A program made the translations under genes and the position numbers. A DNA stretch of 64,000 nucleotides from Oegoconia quadripuncta (lineage: Eukaryota > Arthropoda > Insecta > Lepidoptera > Autostichidae): the NCBI GenBank assembly GCA_949316235.1, contig OX438747.1, positions 34,363,601-34,427,600 of the forward strand, given 5' to 3'. Below, in pieces: positions 10,546 to 21,748 of the stretch (its first letter is position 1; every line of letters begins with the position of its first letter). The notes under the pieces are model-generated. The model saw only the letters and a program-made list of their open reading frames with translations. It had not been told where the DNA came from and did no database searches.

Positions 10546-11186
10546 TGACGGTAGATTTAAATTGACACTCTACAAGTGATATCATGTATGTTTGATATTG
10601 AGTAAGTATGAAGTGGCAGTTCTTGTGAGTAGCTAGTAGGTCTGATGGCCGATGGGGCATTAAAGTAAAACAGTGGAGACCACGCAACGACATGCGCAGC
10701 TGACCATCAAACCTGATAAAGGTCGTAGAAATTCGCTGGATATATAATTGTTCAGCGCTGGGACCCCCTGTGTCATAACGAAATTTTTTAATCAATGATA
10801 GTAAGCATTTATTTGCATCCATGTACACATACATAACAAATTTTACATATGAAAAATACAATTAAAACACAAGTACAGAAACAAACAAATATTATGTGTG
10901 TGCCGCAGTATACAAAAAGGCTACAGCTCAGTGTATGGATTTGCCCGAGGCGGGCAAAACACTGGTATTCTGCTGAAACCTGAGGGTTGGTCGTGGGACA
11001 AATGGAATGTTGAAATGTGTTTGGTGTTATCAAATTAAAAACTAACGTTATTGGTAAATGAATATTGTGTGAGGTTATTCCCGTAACATATTGGATTCAA
11101 TTAATAAAATATACCTAATTAAGTTATTGAACCAAATTTATTATTAATATAGAATAAATTGATAATTAATGATAACCCTATTCCAG
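10546..11186. other. Gene A intron remainder
   Basis: Includes a LINE-related block near 10895-10985 (tgccgcagtatacaaaaagg..). Otherwise AT-rich with no supported feature. Minus-strand ORFs here look spurious. Confidence 0.3.
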
Positions 11187-11256
11187 TCGCCACATGGCAA
11201 CATCGCACACAACTGCATCATCGACGAACCCACAACGTGATTCGAAGCCAGCTTAG
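11187..11256 (+). CDS. Gene A, terminal exon: completes C2H2 finger
   Basis: Acceptor cctattccag; TAG at 11254-11256. Entered in phase 2 it reads SRHMATSHTTASSTNPQRDS.. and stops after KPA. The two histidines fall exactly at C2H2 positions relative to the cysteines of the 7736-7979 exon, with the canonical Phe and Leu between them. The result is a short protein end with one finger about 20 residues from the C-terminus. Candidate AATAAA signals occur near 11640 and 11660. Confidence 0.6.
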
Positions 11257-12660
11257 AACGGTAAACGTAACCATTTGGTATTATGATAATATTGCCTTGG
11301 GCGTGTACAATATTGGAATTAGGTAAAAAAAACGAAATAATTTATTTGATACTTTTGTACAGTAAAAAAAAAAAAACTAAAACAATCAAGCTCCGTAATG
11401 CACATGAAAAAAAAATAGTATGTTTTCTACTATTTGGTAAAAAAATTTAATACTGGCAACATTGTCATAATACTAATAGGTGAGTTAAAATATGGTGAAA
11501 AGGTCTTTTCGACAAGTTAGATTAATTAATTTAGATGTTAAGCCTTTTGGGTATCCATGGTTGATGTAATGCCGTTTGCAAACAATGTTCTTGGGATATA
11601 AAAAATCACTGGGCAATTTATCTGAATGTGTAAAGTTTAAAATAAAGGCCCCAATTACAATAAATCGTTTGCAAATGGTGTTATCGTTAGAAATGTGTGT
11701 ATGCGTCAGGAATTGGATAGGTTGTATGAGAGCGTATGGTATGAAATTGTCATGTTGTATTTACTCTGGTAGTATTTTTTTATATCTCAATTGCACCTTG
11801 TTTACCTACGAACACTGCAAGCTAAATAAAAGCCTGTAAAAATAGGCGTTTTTTTATTTAACAAACATACTCGCTGAATTCTTGTCGAAATAAATCCCAA
11901 ATTCATTTCCTTTTTAAGTTACTGGGCTTGGAATGAAGTCCTTTTGGCTTTTGGTGTTGCTTGATTATGAAACATAATTCTACCATTTCGGTAAAATCCT
12001 ACCTAACTAGGTGAACTAATATTTTGTAAATATAACATGACAATTTCAACGTAAGAGTCAGGGTTAAATATCTGTGATCAGCATGGCATTTTGTGATCGT
12101 AGGCTATATATAGCAAGTGTGTTGGGATGACGAATAAAAAACGAATCGACCGTTTTTGAGTACAAAATTCCTTAATTGTTAGTCTTTTAAATCGGTAGGT
12201 TTTTAAAATTTCTATGTCGTAAGTAAATTAATGTGTTTATGTGACTGTCCAACGGGCACACCTTTGTTGAGCTCTAAGCTTCTGAAGCCACTAAGGATCG
12301 GCCAACGTCTGCTCGTTGATGAATACATTATTGTCTAGAGATGTTGTCGTTTTTAAAAACATATTTTTGATCTACGGTAAGGGTGTTGCAATAACAAAAA
12401 ATTGGTTGGTAATTTGGTAAATTTTCTTCTCTATACATTTTTTTCGTGCCTCTATATTTTGATGACTATTGACCATAGGCCAATTTAATTGAATTTAGGC
12501 TTAGTTAAATATAAACAATGTTGATAGTGACAAATTCACCGCATTCTATACAAACTTGAAGTTCCACATCTAAACGAATAAACCGATTCAAATGAAACCA
12601 TTATTGAAACTAAATTGAAAACTTCCATTCTGAAATGCAATTATTTAGTAAGATATTTGG
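11257..12660. other. Gene A 3' UTR then unassigned AT-rich DNA
   Basis: Several AATAAA motifs (about 11640, 11660, 11824). No further exon or recognised repeat was found. The 87-codon ORF at 11576-11839 is low-complexity and unsupported. Confidence 0.3.
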
Positions 12661-12661
12661 T

Positions 12662-12850
12662 TAACGTCTGCCTGGCTAGCTACCACCATCCTAAGTCGGC
12701 CGCCAAACAGTGATGTTAATAGCATTGTTGTATCCCGGTTGTCAGGGATAAGATAGCCAGTCTCCCAAATAAGATGGGGTTTCCGGGTCAGTACGCTTCC
12801 ACCTTCAGCCTCATCTTCACTTAACATCAGGTGTGATTGAGGGTAAGTGC
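12662..12850 (+). mobile_element. SINE family A, 5'-truncated with internal deletion
   Basis: The body begins at gtctgcctggctagctacc and lacks about 10 bp after accaccatc. The 3' tail (tgtgattgagggtaagtgc) is present with no A-run. Confidence 0.8.
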
Positions 12851-13345
12851 GAGCGTTTTGTGTATGTATTTACGCTATGCGAAGATTTCGAGCTTTAAGG
12901 TTTATATGGAATGTCTCGATGAATACACTTTCTTAACCGCTGTGTTAGATTGAATTTCAGATACGGTTAACTTGTATTTTCTTATTTGTTAAAACAGAAC
13001 TCATTTTGTTTTATTGTTCAGAATAAGATATGGTCGCTCAACCACTAAGTGTAACCCGGCCATTACACTATAGTGATGTTTATGATGAATCGAAATATAG
13101 CAGGCACGCAAGGTGCTTGTATGACCTCGGCTAGTCAGAATGTAAGGTCGGAAGCTCAAATAAAGCGTTTAATAAGTTATTTATGTAAATTACATATCAG
13201 TCGTAAATTATATTGTTTATTAAAGCAAGATGTAAGTAAATATGTTATTTTCACGGTTTTTTTTATTAAAATCGTTACGCACTGTTCGCTTATAAACTAA
13301 CGCATTGAGATCTATGTTAGTTATATCAATCACTTACAAGTCTTA
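12851..13345. other. Unassigned AT-rich spacer
   Basis: No gene or repeat recognised. Confidence 0.3.
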
Positions 13346-13489
13346 GGCCCGTTTTATAGAATGTTACTCAAGCCGAGATCTCCGCTTGAGGACAGTTAAA
13401 ACGAGACAGCTTTATGTAATTTGTGTAGCGTCATCTCTTTCTAACTATGCTCAAATACTACGCTTGAGCAATATTCTGAAATACGGGTC
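13346..13489. mobile_element. 144-bp PIF/Harbinger-like MITE, subfamily 2
   Basis: TTA flanks at 13343-13345 and 13490-13492. The ends ggcccgttttatagaatgtt and the complement of ttctgaaatacgggtc form terminal inverted repeats. The 3-bp TWA target and GGCCC-type ends fit PIF/Harbinger. A related, interrupted copy is at 31421-31993. Confidence 0.7.
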
Positions 13490-13610
13490 TTAGGTCCCCT
13501 TTATCGGGGCACCGTCTCCTCTAAAAGGAGGCTAGTGGCCACCTGTCAATCAGTGTTGTCGCTTAGAAACAACTGGCACCGACTACATACAAGGTTATTT
13601 ATTGTATACC

Positions 13611-14054
13611 TTGTAACGAGACGCCATGCGACTCGTTGGTTCTCTGTTTTCAGTATTCTCTTTGTTTTTTTTCGGTTGTCATTCGGCTTCTTCCTGAGCA
13701 GGCCGAGTATTGTATTGTGTTCTCTTTTTTCACATAAAGAAATTAAACCGACGATTGACGACCGATTGGTGTAGTGGATAGTGACCCTGTCAGCGAAACC
13801 AACGGTTGCGGGCTCGAATCCCGCGACGGGTAAATGTTTGTGTGATGAATATGAACATTTATTCCCGAGTCATGGATGTTTATATAAATATTTATGTATG
13901 TTTATCCGTTATCTAGTATCCATAGTACAAGCTTTGCTTAGTTTGGGACTAGATGATTGGTGTAAGTGTCCAAAATCTTTATTTATTTATTTATAAACAA
14001 CAAGGAGAATACTGAAATAAGAGAACCAACGAGTCGCATGGCGTCTCGTTACAA
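13611..14054. repeat. 50-bp inverted repeat enclosing a SINE
   Basis: 13611-13660 (ttgtaacgagacgccatgcg..) is the near-perfect complement of 14005-14054 (..cgcatggcgtctcgttacaa). The arms probably belong to a foldback or MITE that received the SINE C copy between them. Confidence 0.8.
13757..13995 (+). mobile_element. tRNA-headed SINE, family C
   Basis: A-box region attggtgtagtggatag, B box gggctcgaatcccgc. The body (atgaacatttattcccgagt, tggatgtttatataaat) and the tail (tttgggactagatgattggtg) end in a (TTTA)n run. Other copies are at 31508 and 35133. It differs from family B in body and tail. Confidence 0.85.
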
Positions 14055-14327
14055 CCTGAAACCTAAAATGAGTTTGGTCAGATGATATCGTTTCGGGCTA
14101 TAAAAATTTGGGGTTCCATTTTCTTTTTCCTTAATTAATTGTCTAATTAATGAACGATGAACACCCTACAAGGGGAAATTAAATGAAATCACTTGATTTG
14201 CATTGATTTTTGGGTGGTGTGGGTGGTAAATACATTTATTTAACACTTTATTGCATATATAAGTATATAAACATACATTGAACAAACATGGGACAGAAAT
14301 TACAATATATAAAAGGCAATACAAAGG

Positions 14328-14392
14328 CATCGAACCCGCGACCTCCGAATCGTAAACCCAATGTTGTTTACATTGAGCCACGGAGGCGGTTA
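14328..14392 (-). mobile_element. Isolated SINE A head, inverted
   Basis: Only the tRNA-like head (A and B boxes) is present. Positions 14331-14392 are the exact reverse complement of 14444-14505, the head of the adjacent full SINE. Confidence 0.85.
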
Positions 14393-14443
14393 ACAAATTA
14401 TACAGTAACTGAGTTCGCAACAATCCTTTTATTTTTTCTAGCC

Positions 14444-14770
14444 TAACCGCCTCCGTGGCTCAATGTAAACAACATTGGGTTTACGATTCGGAGGTCGCGG
14501 GTTCGATCCCCAGCGGGGTACATGTTTAAGTACTCGGTTTGGTTGGTGGTAGGGCATTTTAAATGTCCGCCTGGCTAGCTACCACCATCTTATCTAAATC
14601 TGCCGCCAAGCAGCAATGTTAATAGCATTGTTGTGTTCCGGTCGTCAGTGATAAGATAGCTAGTCCCCCAAATGTGTTGGGGTTTCCGGGTCAGTATGCT
14701 TCCACCTTCGACCTCATCTTCACTTAACATCAGGTGTGATTGAGGTCAAGTACGAACCCGTTATGCATAA
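14444..14770 (+). mobile_element. SINE family A, full-length reference copy
   Basis: Head with A box gtggctcaatg and B box ggttcgatccc. The common body and tail end at aacccgttatgcataaaa. It is 327 bp and serves as the reference for the other family A copies in this window. Confidence 0.9.
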
Positions 14771-14875
14771 AACTAAAGCCATATTGATTACAAATTTCTG
14801 TATCTATGTAAAATTAATATATTTCCTTTTTGTGCAATAAAGTGTTTACAAATAAACCAAATATATGATCTAACT

Positions 14876-15112
14876 AGCTTTCCTCCCGCGACTTCGTCCG
14901 CGTGGAAGATTTTATCAAAATACAAACAACAAACTTTCATCCCCTATTTTATCCCCTTGGGGTTAGAATTTATCAAAATCCTTTCTTAGCGGATGCCTAC
15001 GTCATAACATCTACCTGCATGCCAAATTTCAGCCCGATCCGTCCAGTGGTTTTGGGCTGGGCGTTGATAGATCACTATGTCAGTCACCTTTGAGTTATAT
15101 ATATTTAGATTG
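14876..15112 (+). repeat. Moth-typical dispersed repeat (Helitron-like candidate)
   Basis: 'cccgcgacttcgtccgcgtgg', 'ttagcggatgcctacgtcat' and 'aatttcagcccgatccgtcc' are forms I know from very common lepidopteran repeats, sometimes described as Helitron-like. Termini were not resolved. Confidence 0.55.
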
Positions 15113-15550
15113 GGATTTGGGGTGTATCGATCTTTCGGTATGCAAAATATAACCTTTTATAGTAACTTAGCAACTAACATAGGTCTAAAGCGCACGTTCT
15201 AGCTACCCGCCAGACTATTAAAATCGCTCGGTCGTTAAATGAGCGACAAATCATTTTACGACTATATTTACGTATATTTGTTAATTTGTACTGATCTCTA
15301 AGGAGTAAACATAATTATTTCGGTGCAATGTATGGTGTTGCCATATTAAATATATATTATATTTACAGTAGTAATTAAAGTTTTATTATAGTTATTTTTT
15401 ACGCTGTCGTCGTGTAGTTGGCTTAAAAGCATATAGACATTTAACGCATATTTGAAAGTAAAATAATTTAATTCCATTGACTCCGGTACTATTATTGGCT
15501 AATGGAAGAGATCCAGTTCCCTCCGCCTCATGTGGACAGAAGTCGTAGAT
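15113..15550. other. Unassigned
   Basis: AT-rich, with no recognised gene or repeat. Confidence 0.3.
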
Positions 15551-15552
15551 GA

Positions 15553-15789
15553 GTTTGTATCTAGTTCCACACTAAGCAACTAGGCTTGTATTATGGATAC
15601 CAGATGGTTGATAAACTACACAAATACATTTTTTTTTTGTAAATAAATACATGTATAAATGAAAAACATCCATAACTCGGGAACACATGTCTGTATTCAT
15701 CATACAAACTTATGCCCCTAGCGGGATTCGAACCCGCGACGTTTTGGTATAGCAGTCAGAATTTATAACCACTACACCAAACAGGTCGC
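15553..15789 (-). mobile_element. SINE family B, nearly full length
   Basis: Reverse-strand B box (ggttcgaatcccgc), damaged A-box region, and the full body back to tctagttccacactaagc. The extreme tail (the gcgctgtgtg part) is missing. Confidence 0.85.
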
Positions 15790-15999
15790 TACAATAATTA
15801 CAGGCAATTAAATACTAGTCAAGGATATAAACATTCAATTTATTCATTCAAAGACGGGATGCATGGTAACGTCCTCTAAGTTATTTACTGGGTACTTATT
15901 TAAATATGTTATAATCTACCCCGATAATGTTTCCTAGGTTGTATTCTGACACTTTGTTGTTACTTTTGAAGAAATATGCTATATACACACCATTCATTT

Positions 16000-16060
16000 T
16001 TAACCGACTTCAAAAAAGGAGGAGGTTCTGTATTCGGGGCGTATTTTTATTTTTTTTATA
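16000..16060 (+). repeat. 'ccgacttcaaaaaaggagga' moth repeat
   Basis: A short block of a dispersed repeat I know to be abundant in Lepidoptera. The rest of the element was not traced. Confidence 0.5.
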
Positions 16061-16194
16061 ATCCATTTTCATTGACAAGATTCCTTATATGATTCTGACG
16101 TTAATCTGTGGGTTAATCTGTTCACATATGACGGAGAGAATCTGTCTCTTTCATAAGGGCATAACATTATTTTCAAAGATGGTGTTTGTGCTTC

Positions 16195-16465
16195 AACTTG
16201 TTATACATATAGCAAGCAATCTCTAAGTTAGATCTAAGCTTCTTGCTTTGTGCAGTCAGCTAAAATTATTGCAAGTTTTTATGATGAGAGTTAGGGTGCT
16301 ATCATTGTTTATTATAGCTTGCTCTTGGTTTATTCCTGTATGAAGGGTTATAGACCCAGGGAATTTTATTTCCCTCCCAAGTCTTGGGAACTTCAAAAGG
16401 AAAAAATTCTTGCTTTGTGCAGCCAGATAAAATTATTGCAACTTTTTATGATGAGAAATTTGGAA
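16195..16465. repeat. Imperfect direct duplication
   Basis: 'cttgctttgtgcagtcagct' (about 16241) recurs as 'cttgctttgtgcagccagat' (about 16407), and 'tttattcctgtatgaagg' at 16329 recurs at 16800 beyond the SINE. The region was therefore duplicated before the SINE A insertion split it. Confidence 0.6.
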
Positions 16466-16782
16466 ATCGCCTCCGTGGCTCAATGTGAACAACATTGCGT
16501 TTACGATTCGGAGGTCGCGGGTTCGATCCCCAGCGGGGTACAGGTTTAAGTACTCGGTTTGGTTGGTGGTAGGGCATTTTAAATGTCCGCCTGGCTAGCT
16601 AAAATCTGCCACCAAGCAGCAATGTTAATAGCATTGTTGTGTTCCTGTTGTCAGAGATAAGATAGCCGTTCCTCCAAATGTGTTGGGGTTTCCGGGTCAG
16701 TACGCTTCCACCTTCGACCTCATCTTCACTTAACATCAGGTGTGATCGAGGTCAAGTACCAACCCGTGGTGCATAAAAAAAA
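16466..16782 (+). mobile_element. SINE family A, nearly full length
   Basis: Intact head (cctccgtggctcaatg, ggttcgatccc), body with a small deletion after ctggctagct, tail and A-run at 16774-16783. Confidence 0.9.
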
Positions 16783-16829
16783 ATCTCGATTTCCACAAAA
16801 TTTATTCCTGTATGAAGGTTCTATAAACC

Positions 16830-17517
16830 AGGGATTTTAAAGACTGGCAGAGCCAGACCATTAATTTCTGGGATGGGCATATTTGATTACTGTCTACTCA
16901 AGAGCAGCTGCCTTAATTATTTGATAGATTAGCTTGGCTTGTTTTTACTGTCTGCACACAATTTACAAGTCCATACTTCTTTTACCAGTGATTGTTAGGA
17001 AATGCTTGAGACAAGAATTGACAACAAAATCACTGATTTAAGGGGAAAAGACGCAGAAATGGCGCTTACATATGTTGTTATTAATAACTGGTTTCCTTAA
17101 ACATTTTCTTCTAAAAAATACTTTAATTTTATATAAAAATAATATCCGAAATCGTCATACGGTCAATTGCCGCTCATTCACTAGGCCGGCTATTTCTTGG
17201 AACACAAATATTTAGGAAAAATAATTATTATAAATTACACTGCGTAATAAATATAAATGTCATAAATTAAAGAGGTTATTGTATGTCCATGAATAGCGGA
17301 ATGTGTGTCGCAAATTGTTGTATAGTTATGTATGAAATTGTTCCTTAAAAATGTTTTAATTTTTAATAGTATAAGTCTTTATTGTTAAATAGAAAGCTGG
17401 CTAGGAATATTTTAATCATTATTATCCTACCAACAACTTTAAGGAGTCCTTGTTCTATTTACATAATCATTTTACTTAACTTACTAACGCAGTTGAAAAC
17501 GAGTAACGATAATAACC
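16830..17517. other. Unassigned AT-rich DNA
   Basis: No gene, repeat or structured element recognised. Confidence 0.3.
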
Positions 17518-18420
17518 TTGGACATACACACAGAGCCATCTAATCACATACTAATCGGGTAGACAAACCGATTAGGGGAGTCGAAGTGTTCGCCATGGCT
17601 GAACTCGGTCGGAAGCATTATCATCATCAAGCAACTAGACGTGTATTTGAAAGATCGTATAACGTTCAAGTTTGGTAGATACTGGTGAGTTTAATGCTTG
17701 TCAGTTAGATTAATTTTTGAATTCGGTTGTCACTTTAAATGTCTCTAGGCTCATGTTTATGTAAATAATTATAACTTAATTATTTACATCATTTTTGCTT
17801 TGCGGCACCCGTCTTTCACTTCGTAAGAATACTCTGCCCAGCTATAGTATTATTGATACCAGATGGGGGCTTTTTGGCAGGAACTCGGCGAGTGAAGTAG
17901 CATTTTTCTTTATAATTTGTGCATTCTAACTTTTGAAGCTTAATAATGGCAGAATATTGTGCAGCAAACGTTAGTGTTGGTGTACAGGTGAAGGGAAGTG
18001 TAAATTAAAGTGCGTAACGGAGCTTTCGGGTTCCCACAAGAAGCCGCCAAAATCTTTTGTAAAGCATTCTGCCACTTTACTGAAGAATGACTTGACCGTG
18101 ACTAGACTCTGTATACGCCAAGTATACGACGAATTACTTGTTTTGACTGAGACTGACTTACAAACTGAAGAAATAAGACTTGGCTGTTATGGGCTAGATC
18201 CCTTTGCCTTCTCCTAGAGGAGAGAATGAAACGAACAAAAAAAAATGATACCAGATGGTTGATTACACGAGTACATTTTTAATTTTTTTTTTGTGCATAA
18301 AAAAAAATTTTTGTAAACATCTACATTAATCTACATATTAAAAGGTCCATACACATGTTGGTATATCCTATATGGTGTCTCACCATTACACCAAATATAT
18401 CAAACCATGAAATAATTAAA
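17518..18420 (-). mobile_element. SINE B copy broken by several insertions
   Basis: Pieces of a reversed family B SINE are recognisable at 17519-17550, 17631-17650 and 17853-17865, then again after 18246 (gataccagatggttgatta.. to the head remnant ..accattacaccaaatat). The breaks hold a ~75-bp piece with a small hairpin (taatcgg/ccgatta), a ~200-bp unknown piece and the retroposon at 17866. Confidence 0.6.
17866..18245 (+). mobile_element. Retroposon family D, copy 1
   Basis: Starts ggctttttggcaggaactcg, ends gagagaatgaaacg plus an A-run. It is flanked by a perfect 13-bp target duplication, tgataccagatgg (17853-17865 and 18246-18258), inside SINE B. It is about 380 bp with no tRNA-like A or B box. 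Two further copies with the same ends occur at 24433 and 39435 (minus strand). It is a poly(A) retroposon whose source RNA I cannot identify. Confidence 0.8.
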
Positions 18421-18900
18421 ATTTAAGAACAACGATAAAAATGGAGAAGGCAAAATTTTTTTTTTTTTTTTCCAACTCGCCTAACTATGCCTGTTTTAGA
18501 GCCCAGTTGCGTAAAATTATTGTGAAATAGGAACAATGTTTAAAATTGGCTGTTTTTACTTCCAATTATATATATTAAAAAAAAAACTAGTCGGCTTTCT
18601 TAGTTAAGGTGTAGTTAACTGATAAGATTTTTATGTTTTTGTTATGGAATTGTGGATAACTTTAAGTTTTTATGTATTGAAAAAATTAAGTTTTAACTAA
18701 ACCTTCCTTCATAAGTGCAATGTACATTTAAAATGCTTACCATTTAAAGAAAATGGAATAAGCTGTATTATGTAAAGTAACACTGAATCCTGTTCACACA
18801 ACACTAGCCTAAATTCTTTATACGTTTTCGTATTTAGTCGAAGAGATAGAATGCAATTTCATTAATTATGGTGCGATAAAAATAATGTAAGATTGTATTA
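18421..18900. other. Unassigned AT-rich DNA
   Basis: No feature recognised. Confidence 0.3.
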
Positions 18901-18902
18901 TA

Positions 18903-19329
18903 CAGGGTGTAATCGTTAAGTGTGCACAGGCGATTATTCCGTAACTATTATAGATATCAAAAAACCTTAAACTGATATCGAAAGTACTTTACCTAATGAG
19001 TAAAATGACATTAATAACTTTTTAAAAATAAAACGAGAAATATCCAAAAAAAATATATTAAACACTCCCATACATTTCGCATGAGATAGTAGAGATTTTA
19101 GTTTCCTTATTTTAAGTGGAATAGTATCAACTCAGTTCACCCTCCCATTAATTATTAAACACTCCCATGTTTGATGTAATTTTTTTGGATATATCTCGTT
19201 TTATTTTTAAATAGTTATTAATGTCATTTTACTCATTAGGTAAAGTACTTTCGATATCAGTTTAAAGTTTTTTGATATCTATAATAGTTACGGAATACTC
19301 GCCTGTGCACACTTAACGATTACACCCTG
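18903..19329. mobile_element. Tc1/mariner-type palindromic MITE
   Basis: TA at 18901-18902 and 19330-19331. The ends cagggtgtaatcgttaagtg and the complement of cacttaacgattacaccctg are exact, and the inverted similarity runs about 150 bp inward. It is 427 bp with no ORF. Confidence 0.85.
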
Positions 19330-19331
19330 TA

Positions 19332-19560
19332 TATTAGGAGCCCATACTGTCCCACTGCTGGGCAAAGGCCTCTCTCCTCTCTCTCCACGGCTCTCTATCC
19401 CAGGCCTCCTCCGACCAGTTGGTTAGGAACTTATCCAACTCATCCCGCCATCTCCTTTTCGGTCTGCCGCGACGCCTTCTTTCTAACGGTGGGCTCCAGG
19501 TGGTGGCGATTTTGGCTCGCATGTCGTCTGGCATGCGACAAACATGGCCCGCCTAGTCCC
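19332..19560 (-). mobile_element. RTE-like LINE, C-terminal fragment
   Basis: The minus strand encodes RRRRGRPKRRWRDELDKF.., then ..EEAWDREPWRERREAFAQQW, the usual end of RTE-class reverse transcriptase ORFs. The start is truncated. It abuts the MITE. Confidence 0.8.
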
Positions 19561-19756
19561 CCAATGTAAGATTATTAAAAAAAATTGATGAGTTTATTAT
19601 AATAAAATTCATATTCCTCTCGGTAGGTGCGGATTGGCTGAAAGTCGTATAGTTATTGGGTATCTTACACTTCTTTTCCTACAGACAATTTCAGTTTCCG
19701 AAGCGAGGGTAGTTTGAACCAGGTTTTTTTAAATTATCATTGCAAACCGATTTTTT

Positions 19757-20027
19757 TTTTTTTTTTTTATATTCTTAGACATACACGCAGCGCCATCTAG
19801 TTCCACAGTAAGCAACTATAGGCTTGTGTTGAGGATACCCGATGGTTGATAAACTACATAAATACATTTTTTTTTTTGGAAATAAATACTTATTACAAAT
19901 GAAAACATCCATACTCGGGTACACATGTCCGTATTCATCATACAAACATATGTCCCTAGCGGGATTCGAACGCGCAACCTTTTGGTATAGTGGTCAGAGT
20001 TGCTAACCACTACACCAAACGGGTCGT
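19757..20027 (-). mobile_element. SINE family B, full length
   Basis: The minus strand carries the head (ggtgtagtggttagcaact, ggttgcgcgttcgaatcccg with one change in the B box), the body and the tail ggcgctgcgtgtatgtc. Confidence 0.85.
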
Positions 20028-20612
20028 ATATTGGTCGAATTGGCAAGAGCTTATTCGGACAGAAATAGTATTGGCATTACAAAGTTTCGAGGGTACTTTC
20101 AGTCTCAATAGTAAGTACGCTTGGACCGTACAAAAGTGTGATTTCTGTAAAAAACCGACATTTCTTTACTTTTTAATCCATTACCGATATAACCCTTAAC
20201 TTTTTTAAACGGTTGACCTTCGTGGTTTGACTACCCAGGCTTGGACAATGGACATACCGACCATAAAATAAATGATGCTATTATCTCTAAATTAATTAAA
20301 ATTGCATCTATATCTTGGACTATTTTTTTCTATGTAGTTTGTATTTTCTAGTCTAAAATATTTTTCAGTAGTTATTTGAAATATGTTGATAAAATGAGCT
20401 GATAACGTACAGTACGCCACCGGCTAAAGTGGACAATCGTGTCTAAATCTTGTTAATTACAATATACTTTTACATAATTTTTAATTCTAAAGAGTTTATA
20501 AGATGTTTGTTTAAAAACAGAATATTGGCTAATATGGCACATTTACGATAAGTTACGGCACTATGTCCAGTGAAATTTATCCGCAAATGTCAAGATCATT
20601 CTTAATTCGAAG
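20028..20612. other. Unassigned
   Basis: AT-rich, no feature recognised. Confidence 0.3.
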
Positions 20613-20614
20613 TC

Positions 20615-20795
20615 TAAGTTTTGTCTCATTTTTAACTATACCATCGCGTTCGCGTTTACGCAAAAGTTATCTATGAAAAAAATCGTTTTGCAAACTATCC
20701 GCTAGAGGCGCTGCACGTTTCTTCATACAAATCGTCACGTAAACGTGAACGCGGTAGTCAAGTTAAGTCGAAACAAAACTCACATTCCGCTCTCT
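20615..20795. mobile_element. Inverted-repeat MITE, 'cgcgttcgcgtttacg' family
   Basis: 'accatcgcgttcgcgtttacg' faces 'cgtaaacgtgaacgcggtag' across the shared core 'tcgttttgcaaactatccgc'. A second copy sits inside another MITE at 41410-41592. Exact termini are unclear. Confidence 0.65.
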
Positions 20796-21748
20796 GGTCA
20801 TCTAAAGAGTGTCGGCGAATGTCAATTATAAAATTGATATAGATGTTGGGAGAAGATAGACTGTAGGCTGCGTGGTGATCGAAGTTTTTTATTGGATGTT
20901 GTCCGATCGCAAGAAAAACTGGCCGCGCGCCAGTATATATACATTTAGATTCGCGCCATCTATCGGATTGTCCTGGAACCCGTCAGAAAGGTACACTTGA
21001 GTGAATAGATTGTTTAGAGGTGGGTTCATGGGTTCGCCGATAGATGGCGCCAGTCTTCACATAAAAGTAGAATGACAATTAGCACGTGATACTATGTCAC
21101 GTCCTTCGGGATCCCACTCAACGCAGCGCACTCTTTAATTGCGTGAAATGGCGCGGTGCTGTACATTTACATGCTTTAATTCTTGTCTGTCCAAGGAGTT
21201 ACTCTCGACTGTTTACAAAATATGAATTATTTATGTTATTATTACGTTTGTTGGAGACTACGTACCTACAAGTTTATTTATTTTCTTTTCAAATTCAAGA
21301 TTCGCTTTCTTTTTCAACTGTATTTTATCCGTTTCTATTTATACATATTTCTAACTCGTATTAATTATAATTTTTTTTTGTTTCCCAAATTCCATAGATA
21401 GGTAAATTGGAAATTAAATAAAAATAGGTAATTCTCTTGCCATATTAAGTATTTTTAATGTAGCGGCTTGTCTAACAAATCTTGCTAATTTTTAAGCAGT
21501 GTAATATATCCGGCCATATATTATCTATTGTTAAATTTGTCATCTTTTAAGTCAAAATGTTGCGAATGACAAGAGACATTAGGCAACTTCTGTGAAAGTG
21601 TGTGGTATTAATATACATAGAAGTCCTGAGATCCAATATCAGAAGTATGATGGCTTAAGCTCGTATTAATATATCAAATCGCGTTTTAGGCTCAATCCAA
21701 TTTTTTTATACCGTTTTAATATACAGCACGTTCTCAAGCGTCAACTTA
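20796..21748. other. Unassigned, with MITE-end debris
   Basis: Two stretches with 'gatagatggcgcc' and its complement (20946-20965, 21042-21052) suggest another decayed foldback. No gene. Confidence 0.3.

Noticed and set aside
14444..14520. Functional tRNA gene
   Set aside because: The boxes are present, but the body and tail repeat elsewhere and the acceptor stem does not pair. It is a SINE head.
14876..15112. Firm Helitron call
   Set aside because: The characteristic CTRR hairpin end and AT target site could not be fixed, so it is listed only as a dispersed repeat.
17960..18215. Protein-coding gene in retroposon D
   Set aside because: An open frame exists but has no start in context, and the unit has poly(A) and target duplications. 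It was kept only as a remark.
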